From: Gellertiella hungarica
GTDB taxonomy: Bacteria > Pseudomonadota > Alphaproteobacteria > Rhizobiales > Rhizobiaceae
Direction: 5' to 3'
Length of the DNA: 64,000 nucleotides
Assembly (NCBI RefSeq): GCF_014197145.1
Contig: NZ_JACIEZ010000011.1
Coordinates: forward strand, 1-64,000
The notes beneath the pieces were generated by a model. It saw only the letters and a list, made by a program, of their open reading frames with translations, searched no databases and was not told the origin of the DNA. This document shows, piece after piece, positions 18,988-28,800 of this stretch. A program made the translations under genes and the position numbers. Position 1 is the first letter of the stretch. Each line of letters begins with the position of its first letter.

Positions 18988-20661
18988 ATGAGTGGTCAGG
19001 ACGAACTGGTTTTCGTGCCTCTGGGCGGCGTTGGCGAAATCGGCATGAATCTCGCGCTTTATGGCTATGGCCCGGCGGCTAACCGCAGCTGGATCATGGT
19101 AGATTGCGGCGTGACCTTTGCCGGACCGGATCTTCCCGGCGTCGATCTCGTCCTGCCGGATATCGGCTTCCTCGCCAAGGAGCGCAAGAACCTCAAGGGC
19201 ATCGTGATTACCCACGCCCACGAGGATCACTATGGTGCCCTCAACGATCTCTGGCCTGGCCTCAACGTGCCGGTCTATGCGTCCGCCTTCACGGCAGGCC
19301 TGCTGGAAGCCAAGCGGGATTACGACGGCAAGCGTGCGGAAGTCCCGGTGACACCGTTCAAGGCCGGCGACCGTATCAATCTAGGCCCCTTCGAGATCGA
19401 GGCGATCGCCGTCAACCACTCCATTCCGGAGCCGATGGCGCTGGCAATCACCACGCCTCTCGGGACGGTGGTGCATACGGGGGACTGGAAGATCGATGCC
19501 AATCCCTCTCTCGGGCCGCTGACAGACGAAAAGCGCCTCCGCGAAATCGGCGACAAGGGTGTGCTGGCGCTTCTCTGCGACAGCACGAATGCGCAACGCG
19601 AAGGCGTCTCGCCCTCCGAGGAGGAGGTCTCCAAAAGCCTCCAGCAACTGATCGAGACGGCGGAAGGGCGCGTGGCAATCACCACGTTCTCCTCGAATGT
19701 CGGTCGCATCCGCTCGGTCGCCAAGGCGGCCGAGGCGGCGGGCCGCGAGGTCCTGTTGCTGGGCAGCTCGCTGAAGCGGGTTGTCAACGTGGCGGCGGAT
19801 ATCGGCCTGATGGAAGGCGTGAAGCCGTTCATCGCCGAAGACGAGTATGGCTATATCCCGCGCGACAAGATCGTCGTGATCCTCACCGGCAGCCAGGGTG
19901 AGGCGAGGGCAGCCCTTGCCAAGCTTTCCCGCGACGAGATGCGTCATGTCGCGCTTGCCGCCGGCGATACGGTTGTTTTCTCCTCGCGCGCCATTCCCGG
20001 CAACGAGAAAGCCCTGCAGGACATTCGCAACGCACTGATCGAACAGGGCGTGAGGATCGTGACGGACAGCGAGGCTCTGGTGCATGTCTCCGGCCACCCC
20101 CGTCGCAGCGAGCTGGTGCAGATGTACGAATGGGTACGGCCGCGGATTCTCGTGCCGGTCCATGGCGAAGCCGCACATCTGACGGCCCAGGCGGAACTGG
20201 CAAGAAGCTTTGGCATCCCCGAAGTGCCGAAGGTGCGCAACGGTGATGTCCTGCGCCTCGCGCCCGGTCCCGCCGAAGTGATCGGCGAAGTGCCGCATGG
20301 CCGTATCTTCAAGGACGGCAAGCTGATCGGCGAGTTCGACGAACTCGGGATCGGCGAGCGGCGGAAGCTCTCCTATGTCGGGCATGTCGCCGTGAACGTC
20401 CTGCTGGATTCGCGCTACGATTTCCTGGACGATCCGGAAGTGGTCTCGACCGGTCTGCCCCTCTACGACGACGAGGGCGAGGAGCTGGACGACAGCCTGT
20501 ATGATGCCGTCGTCGGTGCCATAGAGAGCATCCCCCGTGCCCGCCGCAAGGATCTGGAAATGGTGCGGGAATCTGTTCGCCGTGCGGTGCGCGCCGCCAC
20601 CAACGAGATGTGGGGCAAGAAGCCCATGGTCACCGTCTTCCTGACCAAAGTCTCACTTTGA
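18988..20661 (+). CDS. rnj: ribonuclease J
   Basis: RNase J is a metallo-beta-lactamase/beta-CASP nuclease with 5'-exonuclease and endonuclease activity in rRNA and mRNA processing. The 557-residue protein carries the zinc motif HAHEDH (76-81), the N-terminal PLGGVGEIGMN and the beta-CASP and C-terminal domains. The ATG at 18988 gives MSGQDELVFVPLGG; the open frame continues upstream into birA. The gene starts 16 bases after birA and probably shares its transcript. The window also contains RNase R, so both processive activities are present. Confidence 0.94.
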   Translation: MSGQDELVFVPLGGVGEIGMNLALYGYGPAANRSWIMVDCGVTFAGPDLPGVDLVLPDIGFLAKERKNLKGIVITHAHEDHYGALNDLWPGLNVPVYASAFTAGLLEAKRDYDGKRAEVPVTPFKAGDRINLGPFEIEAIAVNHSIPEPMALAITTPLGTVVHTGDWKIDANPSLGPLTDEKRLREIGDKGVLALLCDSTNAQREGVSPSEEEVSKSLQQLIETAEGRVAITTFSSNVGRIRSVAKAAEAAGREVLLLGSSLKRVVNVAADIGLMEGVKPFIAEDEYGYIPRDKIVVILTGSQGEARAALAKLSRDEMRHVALAAGDTVVFSSRAIPGNEKALQDIRNALIEQGVRIVTDSEALVHVSGHPRRSELVQMYEWVRPRILVPVHGEAAHLTAQAELARSFGIPEVPKVRNGDVLRLAPGPAEVIGEVPHGRIFKDGKLIGEFDELGIGERRKLSYVGHVAVNVLLDSRYDFLDDPEVVSTGLPLYDDEGEELDDSLYDAVVGAIESIPRARRKDLEMVRESVRRAVRAATNEMWGKKPMVTVFLTKVSL

Positions 20662-20753
20662 CGGCGGCGATGGCGCGGCTAAAGAGAGGCGGTTGCAATC
20701 CGCCTCACCGTGCAGCCGTTTGCGGGTGAGGCGCCGTTTCAGGAGGGTCCATC

Positions 20754-21158
20754 ATGCTCGGCCGCGTCAATCATGTCGCCATTGCAGTTCCGGATATGGA
20801 AAAGGGTATTGCCGCCTATCGCGATACGCTGGGGGCGACGGTATCCGAGGTCCAGAAGCTGCCGGAGCATGGGGTCAGCGTCGTTTTCGTCGAGCTTCCG
20901 AACACCAAGGTGGAGCTGCTCGAGCCTCTCGGCGAGAATTCTCCGATTGCGGCCTTCCTGGAAAAGAACCCTTCGGGCGGCATGCACCACATCTGCTACG
21001 AAGTCGAGGACATCCTGGCGGCCCGAGACCAGCTGAAGGCAACGGGCGCCCGCGTGCTGGGTGACGGAACGCCGAAAATCGGGGCGCACGGTAAGCCCGT
21101 GCTGTTTCTCCATCCCAAGGATTTCTTCGGCACACTCATCGAACTCGAGCAGGTGTGA
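20754..21158 (+). CDS. mce: methylmalonyl-CoA epimerase
   Basis: This interconverts (2R)- and (2S)-methylmalonyl-CoA, linking propionyl-CoA carboxylation to methylmalonyl-CoA mutase and succinyl-CoA. The 134-residue glyoxalase/VOC-fold protein shows metal ligands His7, His79 (GMHHICYEV) and Glu130 (TLIELEQV) and the KPVLFLHPKDFFGTLIELEQ end typical of the family. AGGAGGG lies just before the ATG. No mutase gene is in the window. Confidence 0.93.
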   Translation: MLGRVNHVAIAVPDMEKGIAAYRDTLGATVSEVQKLPEHGVSVVFVELPNTKVELLEPLGENSPIAAFLEKNPSGGMHHICYEVEDILAARDQLKATGARVLGDGTPKIGAHGKPVLFLHPKDFFGTLIELEQV

Positions 21159-21283
21159 CGGCCTGGTGACCCGTTGCGGTTGCGCCCAAATGGCGCAGCC
21201 ATGCGATTGGGGCGCGGTGCCACTTTACCGCCGCCTTCGCTCGCCATAGGAAGGGGCGTCAGCGCCAATCGGGGAGGACGCCC

Positions 21284-21553
21284 ATGAACTTCTTTTCGAT
21301 GTTCGCCATCTACTTCGTCGTATGGTGGATAACGCTCTTTGCCTGCCTTCCGGTCGGCTTGCGCACCCAGGCCGAGGCGAACGAAATCGTGCCAGGCTCG
21401 GTGGAAAGCGCTCCCCACCGTTTTCAGGCAAAGAAGGTCCTGCTGCTGACCACTGTCATCTCGGCAATCATCTGTGCGGTCTGGTGGATTGCGGTGAGCC
21501 GCTTCGGCTTCAGCCTCGACTCTCTACCCGTGCCGATGCCGGGCAACGGCTGA
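21284..21553 (+). CDS. DUF1467 family membrane protein
   Basis: The 89-residue protein has two hydrophobic segments (residues 5-25 and 50-72) and the family landmark FACLPVGLRTQAEA between them. Function is unknown. It has a GGGGAGGA ribosome site and stands alone after mce. In rhizobia this gene commonly precedes proS. Confidence 0.88.
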   Translation: MNFFSMFAIYFVVWWITLFACLPVGLRTQAEANEIVPGSVESAPHRFQAKKVLLLTTVISAIICAVWWIAVSRFGFSLDSLPVPMPGNG

Positions 21554-21581
21554 TCGCGAACCGGAGGATCTTGCGGAAGGG

Positions 21582-21770
21582 CAAAAAAAAACAAGGCGCG
21601 GAGCGCCTTGTTGCGAAGTTTCGCGTGACCTTTTCACCGTTTCCGGGGCTGCGATAAACGCGCCTAAGATCCAATCCTCCCAAGACTTGACCGCGAGATA
21701 GGCAGGGATTGAACTCCCTTGCCTGTTTTGTGGGCAGAAACTAGCCCAAGGTTCGGCGTTTGTCGACACC
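21582..21770 (-). ncRNA. candidate trans-acting sRNA between the DUF1467 gene and proS
   Basis: The minus strand encodes two hairpins and then a strong intrinsic terminator. Hairpin 1 is TGGGC (21748-21744) with GCCCA (21735-21731). Hairpin 2 is a 9-bp stem with one bulge between 21724 and 21700, loop GTTCAA. The terminator is at 21612-21583. No protein frame fits. The layout of two stem-loops plus terminator, next to proS on the opposite strand, matches my memory of the rhizobial alpha-r9 (Smr9C) family, which I hold with moderate certainty. The 5' end is a guess, as the upstream promoter elements are weak. Confidence 0.6.
21583..21612 (-). terminator. intrinsic terminator of the sRNA candidate
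   Basis: A perfect 10-bp stem AACAAGGCGC / GCGCCTTGTT with a 3-base loop is followed, on the minus strand, by a run of at least eight T. On the plus strand no T-run follows the hairpin, so it serves minus-strand transcription. No protein gene on that strand lies upstream. Confidence 0.85.
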
Positions 21771-22027
21771 TATTTCTACATTTTTGCATCACTCCAAGAA
21801 AATTTTCCGGTTGACAAATTTCTGCCATACAGGCGAGCGAACGCTCGTGCGTCTGCCGCAATTGCGCCTTCCGGAAGCGGCTTGAGGCATTTCTCCCCGA
21901 CAATTCTGTGCGCACGCCGCAGGCGGGTTTTCTTCCCTGCGCGAAGCGGTTATGAACACAGCCAGTTCCCTCACGGTCGCGCCGATTCCGCCTCAAGGCC
22001 GGGGTCGCCATTTTCCTGGAAGTCGTC
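21771..22027 (+). other. proS upstream region, no gene seen
   Basis: Together with the sRNA this gap between the DUF1467 gene and proS spans 474 bases. It should hold the proS promoter and, reading left, that of the sRNA. An inverted repeat GCGAGCGAACGCTCGT sits near 21835. No protein with a credible start was seen. Confidence 0.4.
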
Positions 22028-23350
22028 ATGCGCCTGTCTCGCTATTACCTGCCCATCCTGAAAGAAAATCCCAAGGAGGCGGAGATCGTCTCGCATCGCC
22101 TGATGCTGCGCACGGGCATGATTCGCCAGCAGTCCCAGGGCATCTACAGCTGGCTGCCGCTCGGCAAGCGGGTGCTGGACAAGGTGAACCGCATTATTCG
22201 CGAGGAGCAGGACCGTTCGGGTGCCATCGAGCTCCTGATGCCGACGCTGCAGTCGGCGGAGCTGTGGCAGGAATCCGGGCGCTACGATGCCTATGGCAAG
22301 GAAATGCTGCGCATCAAGGACCGTCAGGACCGGCCGATGCTCTATGGCCCCACGAACGAGGAGATGATCACGGACATCTTCCGCTCGACGGTGAAGTCCT
22401 ACAAGAGCCTGCCGCTGAACCTCTACCACATCCAGCTGAAGTTCCGCGACGAGATCCGTCCGCGCTTCGGCACCATGCGCTCGCGCGAATTCCTGATGAA
22501 GGACGCCTATTCCTTCGACCTCACGCGCGAGGGAGCCGAGCACTCCTACAACAAGATGTTCACCGCCTATCTGCGCACCTTCGCCCGCATGGGCCTGCGT
22601 GCGATCCCGATGCGCGCCGACACCGGCCCGATCGGCGGCAACCTCAGCCACGAGTTCATCATCCTCGCCGATACGGGCGAGTCGGAGGTCTTCTGCCACC
22701 GCGACTTCGTCAACTTCGACATTCCCGCAGAAGACACCGATTTCGACGATGTGGGCGGTCTGAAGAAGATCTTCGATCAGTGGACCTCGGTCTATGCCGC
22801 CACTTCCGAAATGCATGACGAGGCTGCCTTCGATGCCATCCCGGAGGGTGAGCGCCTGTCGGCCCGCGGCATCGAGGTCGGTCACATCTTCTATTTCGGC
22901 ACCAAGTATTCCGAAGCCATGGGCGCGAAGGTGCAGGGTCCCGATGGCAAGGAACACATTGTCCACATGGGTTCCTACGGCATTGGCCCGACGCGCCTTG
23001 TTCCCGCCATCATCGAAGCCTCCCATGACGAGAACGGCATCATCTGGCCGGCATCCGTCGCGCCCTTCGATGTCGTCGTGATCAACATGAAGGCCGGCGA
23101 CGAAGCCTGCGACAAGGCCTGCGAGGAGATCTATGCGGCGCTGACCCGGGCGGGCAAGGACGTGCTTTATGACGACACGGACGACCGTGCCGGCCAGAAG
23201 TTCGCAACCGCAGACCTGATCGGCGTTCCGACCCAGATCATCGTCGGCCCGCGCTCCATCGCCCAGGGCGAGGTCGAGGTAAAGGACCGGAAAACCGGCG
23301 CACGCGACACGATGACCGTCGAGGCTGCCATCAACCGTGTGAACGGCTGA
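22028..23350 (+). CDS. proS: prolyl-tRNA synthetase, short alphaproteobacterial type
   Basis: ProRS attaches proline to tRNA-Pro. The 440-residue protein has the class II motif 2 region ([20 protein letters not shown]) and motif 3 ([11 protein letters not shown]), followed by the anticodon-binding domain. It goes from motif 2 to motif 3 without the roughly 180-residue editing insertion (INS) of the 570-residue bacterial enzyme. This compact form is normal in Alphaproteobacteria; misacylated Ala-tRNA-Pro must be cleared by a separate protein. It starts an apparent operon with the lol genes, 21 bases downstream. Confidence 0.95.
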   Translation: MRLSRYYLPILKENPKEAEIVSHRLMLRTGMIRQQSQGIYSWLPLGKRVLDKVNRIIREEQDRSGAIELLMPTLQSAELWQESGRYDAYGKEMLRIKDRQDRPMLYGPTNEEMITDIFRSTVKSYKSLPLNLYHIQLKFRDEIRPRFGTMRSREFLMKDAYSFDLTREGAEHSYNKMFTAYLRTFARMGLRAIPMRADTGPIGGNLSHEFIILADTGESEVFCHRDFVNFDIPAEDTDFDDVGGLKKIFDQWTSVYAATSEMHDEAAFDAIPEGERLSARGIEVGHIFYFGTKYSEAMGAKVQGPDGKEHIVHMGSYGIGPTRLVPAIIEASHDENGIIWPASVAPFDVVVINMKAGDEACDKACEEIYAALTRAGKDVLYDDTDDRAGQKFATADLIGVPTQIIVGPRSIAQGEVEVKDRKTGARDTMTVEAAINRVNG

Positions 23351-23371
23351 GCTTAGGGATCGGGAGAAGAC

Positions 23372-24679
23372 ATGGCCGGAAAGGAAGCGGAAGCGGCAAC
23401 GGCCCCATCGGCAGCAAGCCCGATGGGACGGCCGTTCTCGGTATTCGAGCGCATGGTGGCGTGGCGCTATCTCAGGGCCCGCCGCAAGGAGGCATACATC
23501 TCCGTTATCGCCGGCTTCTCCTTCATCGGGATCATGCTGGGCGTGGCGACCCTCATCATCGTCATGGCGGTGATGAACGGTTTCCGCAACGAGCTCATCA
23601 ACCGCATCCTCGGCATGAACGGCCACCTGATCGTCGCTCCGGTGGATAGCCCGCTGGACAACTATCCCGATCTGGCAAAGAAGTTTGCAGCGATCCCCGG
23701 GGTGACGATGGCCCTGCCGCTGGTGGAAGGCCAGACGCTTGCCTCCGGCAAGGGCGGGGCGGGCACCGGCGCGCTGGTCCGCGGCCTCCGTGCGGAAGAC
23801 ATCACGAAGCTGAAGTCCGTCTCCGGCAACATCAAGTCCGGCGATATGGTCGGTTTCGCCTCCGGCGAAGGGGTTCTCATCGGCACCCGCATGGCCGCTC
23901 AGCTGGGGATCGGGGCGGGAGACGAGATAACCCTCATTTCTCCCGAGGGCGACGTGACCCCGCTCGGCGTCAACCCGCGCGTGAAAAGCTACAAGGTTTC
24001 CGGCCTGTTCGAAGTCGGCATGTCGGAATATGACAGCAGCATCATCTTCATGCCGCTCGAGGAAGCCCAGCTCTATTTCAATGCAGAAGGCATCGTCCAG
24101 TCGATCGAGCTTTTCGTGGACCATCCCGATGCCGTCGACGAAATCCGGCCGAAGGTCGAGGCCGCGGCCGGCCGGCAGATCTTCATCACCGACTGGCGGC
24201 AGCGCAACCAGACCTTCTTCTCCGCCCTCCAGGTCGAGCGGAACGTGATGTTCATGATCCTGACGCTGATCGTCATCGTCGCGGCGCTGAACATCATCTC
24301 CGGCCTCATCATGCTGGTGAAGGACAAGGGGCGCGACATCGCGATCCTGCGCACGATGGGCGCGACATCTGCTTCGGTGCTGCGGATCTTCTTTATGACC
24401 GGGGCGGCCATCGGGGTCGCCGGGACCTTTGCAGGCGTCGTTCTCGGCGTCGTGGTGTGTCTCAACATCGAGAGCATCCGCCAGTTCTTCAGCTGGGTTT
24501 CGGGCACGCAGCTCTTCAACCCCGAGCTCTATTTCCTGAGCCAGCTTCCGGCAGACATGAACGGCGGGGAGACCATTGCCGTCATCTGCATGGCGCTCGG
24601 CCTTTCCTTCATCGCCACGATCATCCCCGCATGGCGCGCCTCGCGGCTGGATCCGGTCCAGGCGCTCCGGTACGAATAA
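23372..24679 (+). CDS. lolE: lipoprotein-releasing ABC transporter permease (LolC/LolE family)
   Basis: This inner-membrane permease extracts outer-membrane lipoproteins for handover to LolA. The 435-residue protein has the four-helix MacB/FtsX layout: a first helix at about 45-68 (FIGIMLGVATLIIVMAVM), a large periplasmic domain, then three helices from about residue 290 to the end. The N-terminal ERMVAWRYLRARRKE is typical of LolC/E. Only one permease gene accompanies lolD, so it probably works as a homodimer instead of the LolC-LolE pair of E. coli. LolC and LolE cannot be separated reliably by eye. Confidence 0.92.
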   Translation: MAGKEAEAATAPSAASPMGRPFSVFERMVAWRYLRARRKEAYISVIAGFSFIGIMLGVATLIIVMAVMNGFRNELINRILGMNGHLIVAPVDSPLDNYPDLAKKFAAIPGVTMALPLVEGQTLASGKGGAGTGALVRGLRAEDITKLKSVSGNIKSGDMVGFASGEGVLIGTRMAAQLGIGAGDEITLISPEGDVTPLGVNPRVKSYKVSGLFEVGMSEYDSSIIFMPLEEAQLYFNAEGIVQSIELFVDHPDAVDEIRPKVEAAAGRQIFITDWRQRNQTFFSALQVERNVMFMILTLIVIVAALNIISGLIMLVKDKGRDIAILRTMGATSASVLRIFFMTGAAIGVAGTFAGVVLGVVVCLNIESIRQFFSWVSGTQLFNPELYFLSQLPADMNGGETIAVICMALGLSFIATIIPAWRASRLDPVQALRYE

Positions 24680-24694
24680 GAAGAGTTGGACGCG

Positions 24695-25378
24695 ATGGCC
24701 TCCAGGATTGCATTGCAGCTTTCAGGTGTCGAGCGCAGCTACGGGCAGGGGGAGACCACTCTCCAGATCCTGAAGGGCGTCGATTTCACCCTGCGCTCCG
24801 GCGAGATCGTGGCGCTCGTGGCCCCCTCGGGCACGGGCAAATCCACGCTCCTGCATGTCGCCGGCTTGCTCGAGCACCCGGACGCCGGAGAAATCCGCAT
24901 TGCCGGCGAGCCCTGCAACGGTCTTTCCGACGAGCGGCGCACCGCCATCCGCCGTGCCGAGATCGGTTTCGTCTACCAGTTCCATCACCTGCTTCCCGAG
25001 TTTTCCGCCATCGAGAACATCATGATGCCGCAACTCATCAGCGGTCTGTCCAAGGCGGAGGCCCGCGAACGGTCGAAGGCCCTGCTGGATTACATGCGGA
25101 TCGGGCACCGGGCCGAACACCGGCCTGCAGAGCTTTCGGGCGGTGAACAGCAGCGCGTCGCAATTGCACGCGCCGTCGCCAATGCGCCCATGGTGCTTCT
25201 TGCAGACGAGCCGACGGGCAACCTCGATCCCGAGACGGCCCATTATGTCTTCGAGGCGCTGGAGGCCCTTGTGCGCCAGTCGGGCCTTGCGGCGCTCATT
25301 GCGACCCATAACATGGAGCTCGCGGGGCGCATGGATCGCCGCGTGACGATCTCCGGCGGCAAGGTCGTGGATCTCTGA
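24695..25378 (+). CDS. lolD: lipoprotein-releasing system ATP-binding protein
   Basis: LolD is the ATPase that drives the adjacent permease. The 227-residue protein has Walker A PSGTGKST (44-51), signature LSGGEQQRV (148-156) and Walker B VLLADEP (167-173). The Pro at the start of the P-loop is a small departure from the usual GxSGSGKST. ATG at 24695 is taken over an upstream TTG at 24686. It is separated from the permease by 15 bases. Confidence 0.94.
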   Translation: MASRIALQLSGVERSYGQGETTLQILKGVDFTLRSGEIVALVAPSGTGKSTLLHVAGLLEHPDAGEIRIAGEPCNGLSDERRTAIRRAEIGFVYQFHHLLPEFSAIENIMMPQLISGLSKAEARERSKALLDYMRIGHRAEHRPAELSGGEQQRVAIARAVANAPMVLLADEPTGNLDPETAHYVFEALEALVRQSGLAALIATHNMELAGRMDRRVTISGGKVVDL

Positions 25379-25467
25379 TATCCCCTATCGGCCCGAGCCT
25401 GCGATGCGCTGCCTGACGGCATGCGTTAACGCCTTTTCCTCTCCGTAAGCCCTTTCTTAACCGCATC

Positions 25468-25482
25468 GCGGCCTTCGGCCGC
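25468..25482. other. hairpin downstream of lolD
   Basis: GCGGCC-TTC-GGCCGC forms a 6-bp GC-rich stem about 90 bases after the lolD stop. No T-run follows, so it is at best a weak terminator or a transcript 3' end stabiliser. It lies just upstream of the SOS promoter. Confidence 0.35.
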
Positions 25483-25499
25483 TAACGACTATATTTGGC

Positions 25500-25528
25500 T
25501 TGACCAACGAACAAAAAGAGAACAAAAT
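25500..25528 (+). promoter_or_regulatory. putative SOS-regulated promoter of the 28-residue membrane protein gene
   Basis: TTGACC (25500-25505) serves as -35 within the alphaproteobacterial form CTTGAC. A weak -10 (CAAAAT, 25523-25528) follows at 17 bases. The LexA box lies exactly between them, so LexA would block RNA polymerase. The -10 assignment is uncertain. Confidence 0.5.
25509..25523 (+). promoter_or_regulatory. LexA binding site (SOS box)
   Basis: GAAC-AAAAAGA-GAAC is an exact match to the alphaproteobacterial LexA box GAAC-N7-GAAC (equivalently GTTC-N7-GTTC). It overlaps the putative promoter and lies 34 bases before the start codon of a 28-codon gene. A second exact box precedes dinB in this window. 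Confidence 0.85.
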
Positions 25529-25556
25529 AAAAACATAAACGAAATGGAGAGCCGAC

Positions 25557-25643
25557 ATGAGCGAATACATCCGTGATGCCGCAGCCTTTGCTTCCATTGT
25601 TACCTTCGTCGCCAGCCTGTCCCTGTTCGTCATGGCGATGTAA
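25557..25643 (+). CDS. 28-residue single-pass membrane protein under an SOS box
   Basis: An excellent ribosome site (GGAGAG, 7 bases before ATG) starts a 28-codon frame, MSEYIRDAAAFASIVTFVAS and eight more residues. Residues 1-7 are polar; the rest is one continuous hydrophobic helix with no charge, so the product should sit in the inner membrane. The LexA box and promoter directly upstream make it a DNA-damage-induced gene. Size, topology and control resemble SidA of Caulobacter, a 29-residue SOS-induced division inhibitor. Residue-level homology is not claimed. A perfect inverted repeat directly follows the stop. dnaE lies about 200 bases downstream and may be co-transcribed. Confidence 0.75.
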   Translation: MSEYIRDAAAFASIVTFVASLSLFVMAM

Positions 25644-25705
25644 TTGAAGCGGCGGAGACCGCGCCCGCCCGCTTGCCTCAAGTGGCCCGGGCTCCGCCGC
25701 TTCAA
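25644..25705 (+). repeat. perfect 14-bp inverted repeat after the SOS microprotein
   Basis: TTGAAGCGGCGGAG (25644-25657) and CTCCGCCGCTTCAA (25692-25705) are exact complements with a 34-base loop, beginning at the base after the stop codon. There is no T-run. It may end or slow the short SOS transcript, or protect its 3' end, ahead of dnaE. Confidence 0.7.
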
Positions 25706-25850
25706 CCCCATAACGGGCAGAGAGCCCATGCAATCTCAGAGAACGCCACCACGGTTCCGCCGGGGTGGATAGTCGCCCGGGGGCACTGGACTCCGGTTGC
25801 CTGAAGTCGGAATATCCCGCGATTCCAAAAGTCAGGCAGGCAAGAGAGAC

Positions 25851-28800
25851 ATGGCAGAGATTTCCTCGAGCGGCGAGGGCAACGGTGCCGGGGCTCCGCA
25901 GGCCCCGAAGTTCATTCATCTTCGTGTGCATTCCGCCTATTCCCTGCTGGAAGGGGCGCTGCCGCTGAAGAAGATCCTTGCGAAGGCAGTGGCCGACAAT
26001 CAGCCCGCCATCGCCATCACCGACACCAACAATCTTTTCGTCGCGCTGGAGTTTGCCGAGAAGGCAACCGGCGACGGCATCCAGCCCATCATCGGGTGCC
26101 AGCTCTCCGTGGACATGGAAGACGGCCTCGACATCGAGCGCCGCGGCTCGCAGGCGCATCTTGCAAAAATGGCCTCGCTTGTTCTGCTTGCCGCAACTGC
26201 GGAAGGTTACGAGCGTCTCGTCGATCTCGTCAGTCGTGCCTATCTGGGCGGCGAGGGCGGCGACAAGCCGGTGCACATCAAGCTTTCCTGGCTCGACGAA
26301 TACGGAACCGAGGGGCTGATCGCCCTGACCGGTGCGTCAAGCGGCCCCGTCGACGGGCTGCTGAAGGAAGGCCATGCATCCAGTGCGGAGCAGCGCCTGC
26401 TGCGTCTCAAGGCGCTCTTCGGCGACCGGCTCTATGTGGAGCTGCAGCGGCAGGCCCGCTATGACCGCAAGCACGAGCGCAGGATGCTGGAGCTTGCCTA
26501 TCGCCATGATCTGCCGATCGTCGCCACCAACGAGGCCTTTTTTCCCACGGTCGACGACTACGATGCCCACGATGCCCTGATGGCGGTGGCGCATGGCGCG
26601 ATCGTCTCCGATGACAGCCGCTTCCGCCTGACACCCGATCACTATCTGAAGAGCCAGGAGGCGATGGCAAAGCTGTTTGCCGATCTGCCCGAGGCCATCG
26701 ACAACACCATCGAGATCGCGCGGCGGTGCTCCTTCGTCCTCAAGACCCGCAAACCGATCCTGCCGCGCTTTACCGGTGCGACGGATGATCCCGAGGAAGC
26801 CGAGCGCGCGGAATCGGCCGAACTGCGCCGTCAGGCGGTAGAGGGCCTGGAAGAGCGCATGGCGCGCCTCGGCATTGCGGAGGGATACACCGAGCAGGAT
26901 TACCGGGACCGCCTCGAGTTCGAGCTCTCCGTCATCGAGCGGATGAAGTTCCCGGGCTACTTCCTGATCGTTTCGGACTTCATCAAGTGGGCAAAGCAGC
27001 ACGATATTCCCGTCGGCCCGGGCCGCGGCTCGGGTGCCGGTTCGCTCGTTGCCTATGCACTGACGATCACGGACGTGGATCCGCTGCGCTTCTCGCTCCT
27101 CTTCGAGCGCTTCCTCAATCCGGAGCGCGTTTCGATGCCGGACTTCGACATCGACTTCTGCCAGGACCGCCGCGAAGAGGTGATCCGCTACGTGCAGCAG
27201 AAATATGGGCGCGACCAGGTGGCCCAGATCATCACCTTCGGATCGCTGCAGGCCCGTGCTGCGCTGCGCGACGTGGGCCGCGTGCTGGAAATGCCCTATG
27301 GCCAGGTGGACAAGATCTGCAAGCTGGTGCCGAACAATCCCGCCAACCCGACGCCGCTCTACAAGGCCATCGAGGAGGAGCCGAAGCTGCGGGAGGAGGC
27401 GGAGAAGGAGCCTGTCGTCGCCCGGCTGCTCGATATCGCCCAGAAAATCGAGGGGCTCTACCGTCACGCCTCCACCCATGCGGCGGGGATCGTGATCGGC
27501 GACCGCCCGCTTTCCAAGCTCGTGCCGATGTATCGCGATCCGCGGTCCGACATGCCGGTCACCCAGTTCAACATGAAGTGGGTGGAGCAGGCCGGTCTGG
27601 TGAAATTCGACTTTCTCGGCCTGAAAACCCTGACCGTCATCAAGACGGCGGTGGACTTCATCCGCAAGCGGGGGATCGAGGTCGATATCCCGAGCGTCCC
27701 GCTGGACGACAAGAAGACCTACGAGATGCTGTCGCGCGGCGAGACCGTCGGCGTGTTCCAGGTGGAAAGTGTCGGCATGCGCAAGGCCCTCATCGGCATG
27801 CGACCCGACCGCATCGAGGACGTGATCGCGCTGGTGGCGCTCTATCGCCCGGGTCCGATGGAGAACATCCCGGTCTACAATGCCCGCAAGCACGGCGAGG
27901 AGGAGATCGAGTCGATCCACCCGATGATCGACCACCTGCTGGCGGAAACGCAGGGCGTTATCGTCTACCAGGAACAGGTGATGCAGATCGCCCAGGTTCT
28001 CTCGGGCTACTCCCTCGGCGAGGCGGATCTTCTGCGCCGCGCGATGGGCAAGAAGATCAAGGAGGAGATGGACAAGCAGCGCGCCCGCTTCGTCGAGGGC
28101 GCGATGAAGAACGGCGTCTCCAAGGCGCAGGCCGACAACATCTTCGACCTCCTGGCGAAATTCGCGAATTACGGCTTCAACAAGTCGCATGCCGCCGCCT
28201 ATGCGATCGTGTCCTATCACACCGCCTTCCTGAAGGCCCATTATCCGGTCGAGTTCCTTGCCGCGTCCATGACGCTCGACATGTCGAACACGGACAAGAT
28301 CAACGACTTCCGGCAGGATGCGAAGCGCCTGGGAATCACGGTCATCCCGCCGTCGGTGCAGACGTCGTTCCGCCATTTCGAAACGGGGGAGAACCGGATC
28401 TACTATTCGCTGGCGGCGATCAAGGGCGTGGGCGAGTCGGCGGTCGATCACATCGTGGCGGTGCGGGGCGACAAGCCCTTTGCCTCCATCGAGGATTTCT
28501 GCCTCCGGATCGATCCCAAGCAGATCAACCGCCGTGTGTTCGAAAGCCTTATCTCCGCCGGTGCCTTCGATTGCTTCGGCATCGACCGAGCGGTGCTGAT
28601 TGCCGGTCTCGACCGGATCATCGGCTATGCCCAGCGCGCGCAGGAGAACAAGGTCAGCGGCCAGTCCGACATGTTCGGGGCAGGGGCGGCGACCGGACCC
28701 GAGAAAATCACCTTCCCGCAGACCACGCCCTGGCTGCCGTCCGAGAAGCTCCATCGGGAATACCAGGTGCTGGGCTTCTATCTGTCGGCGCATCCGCTGG

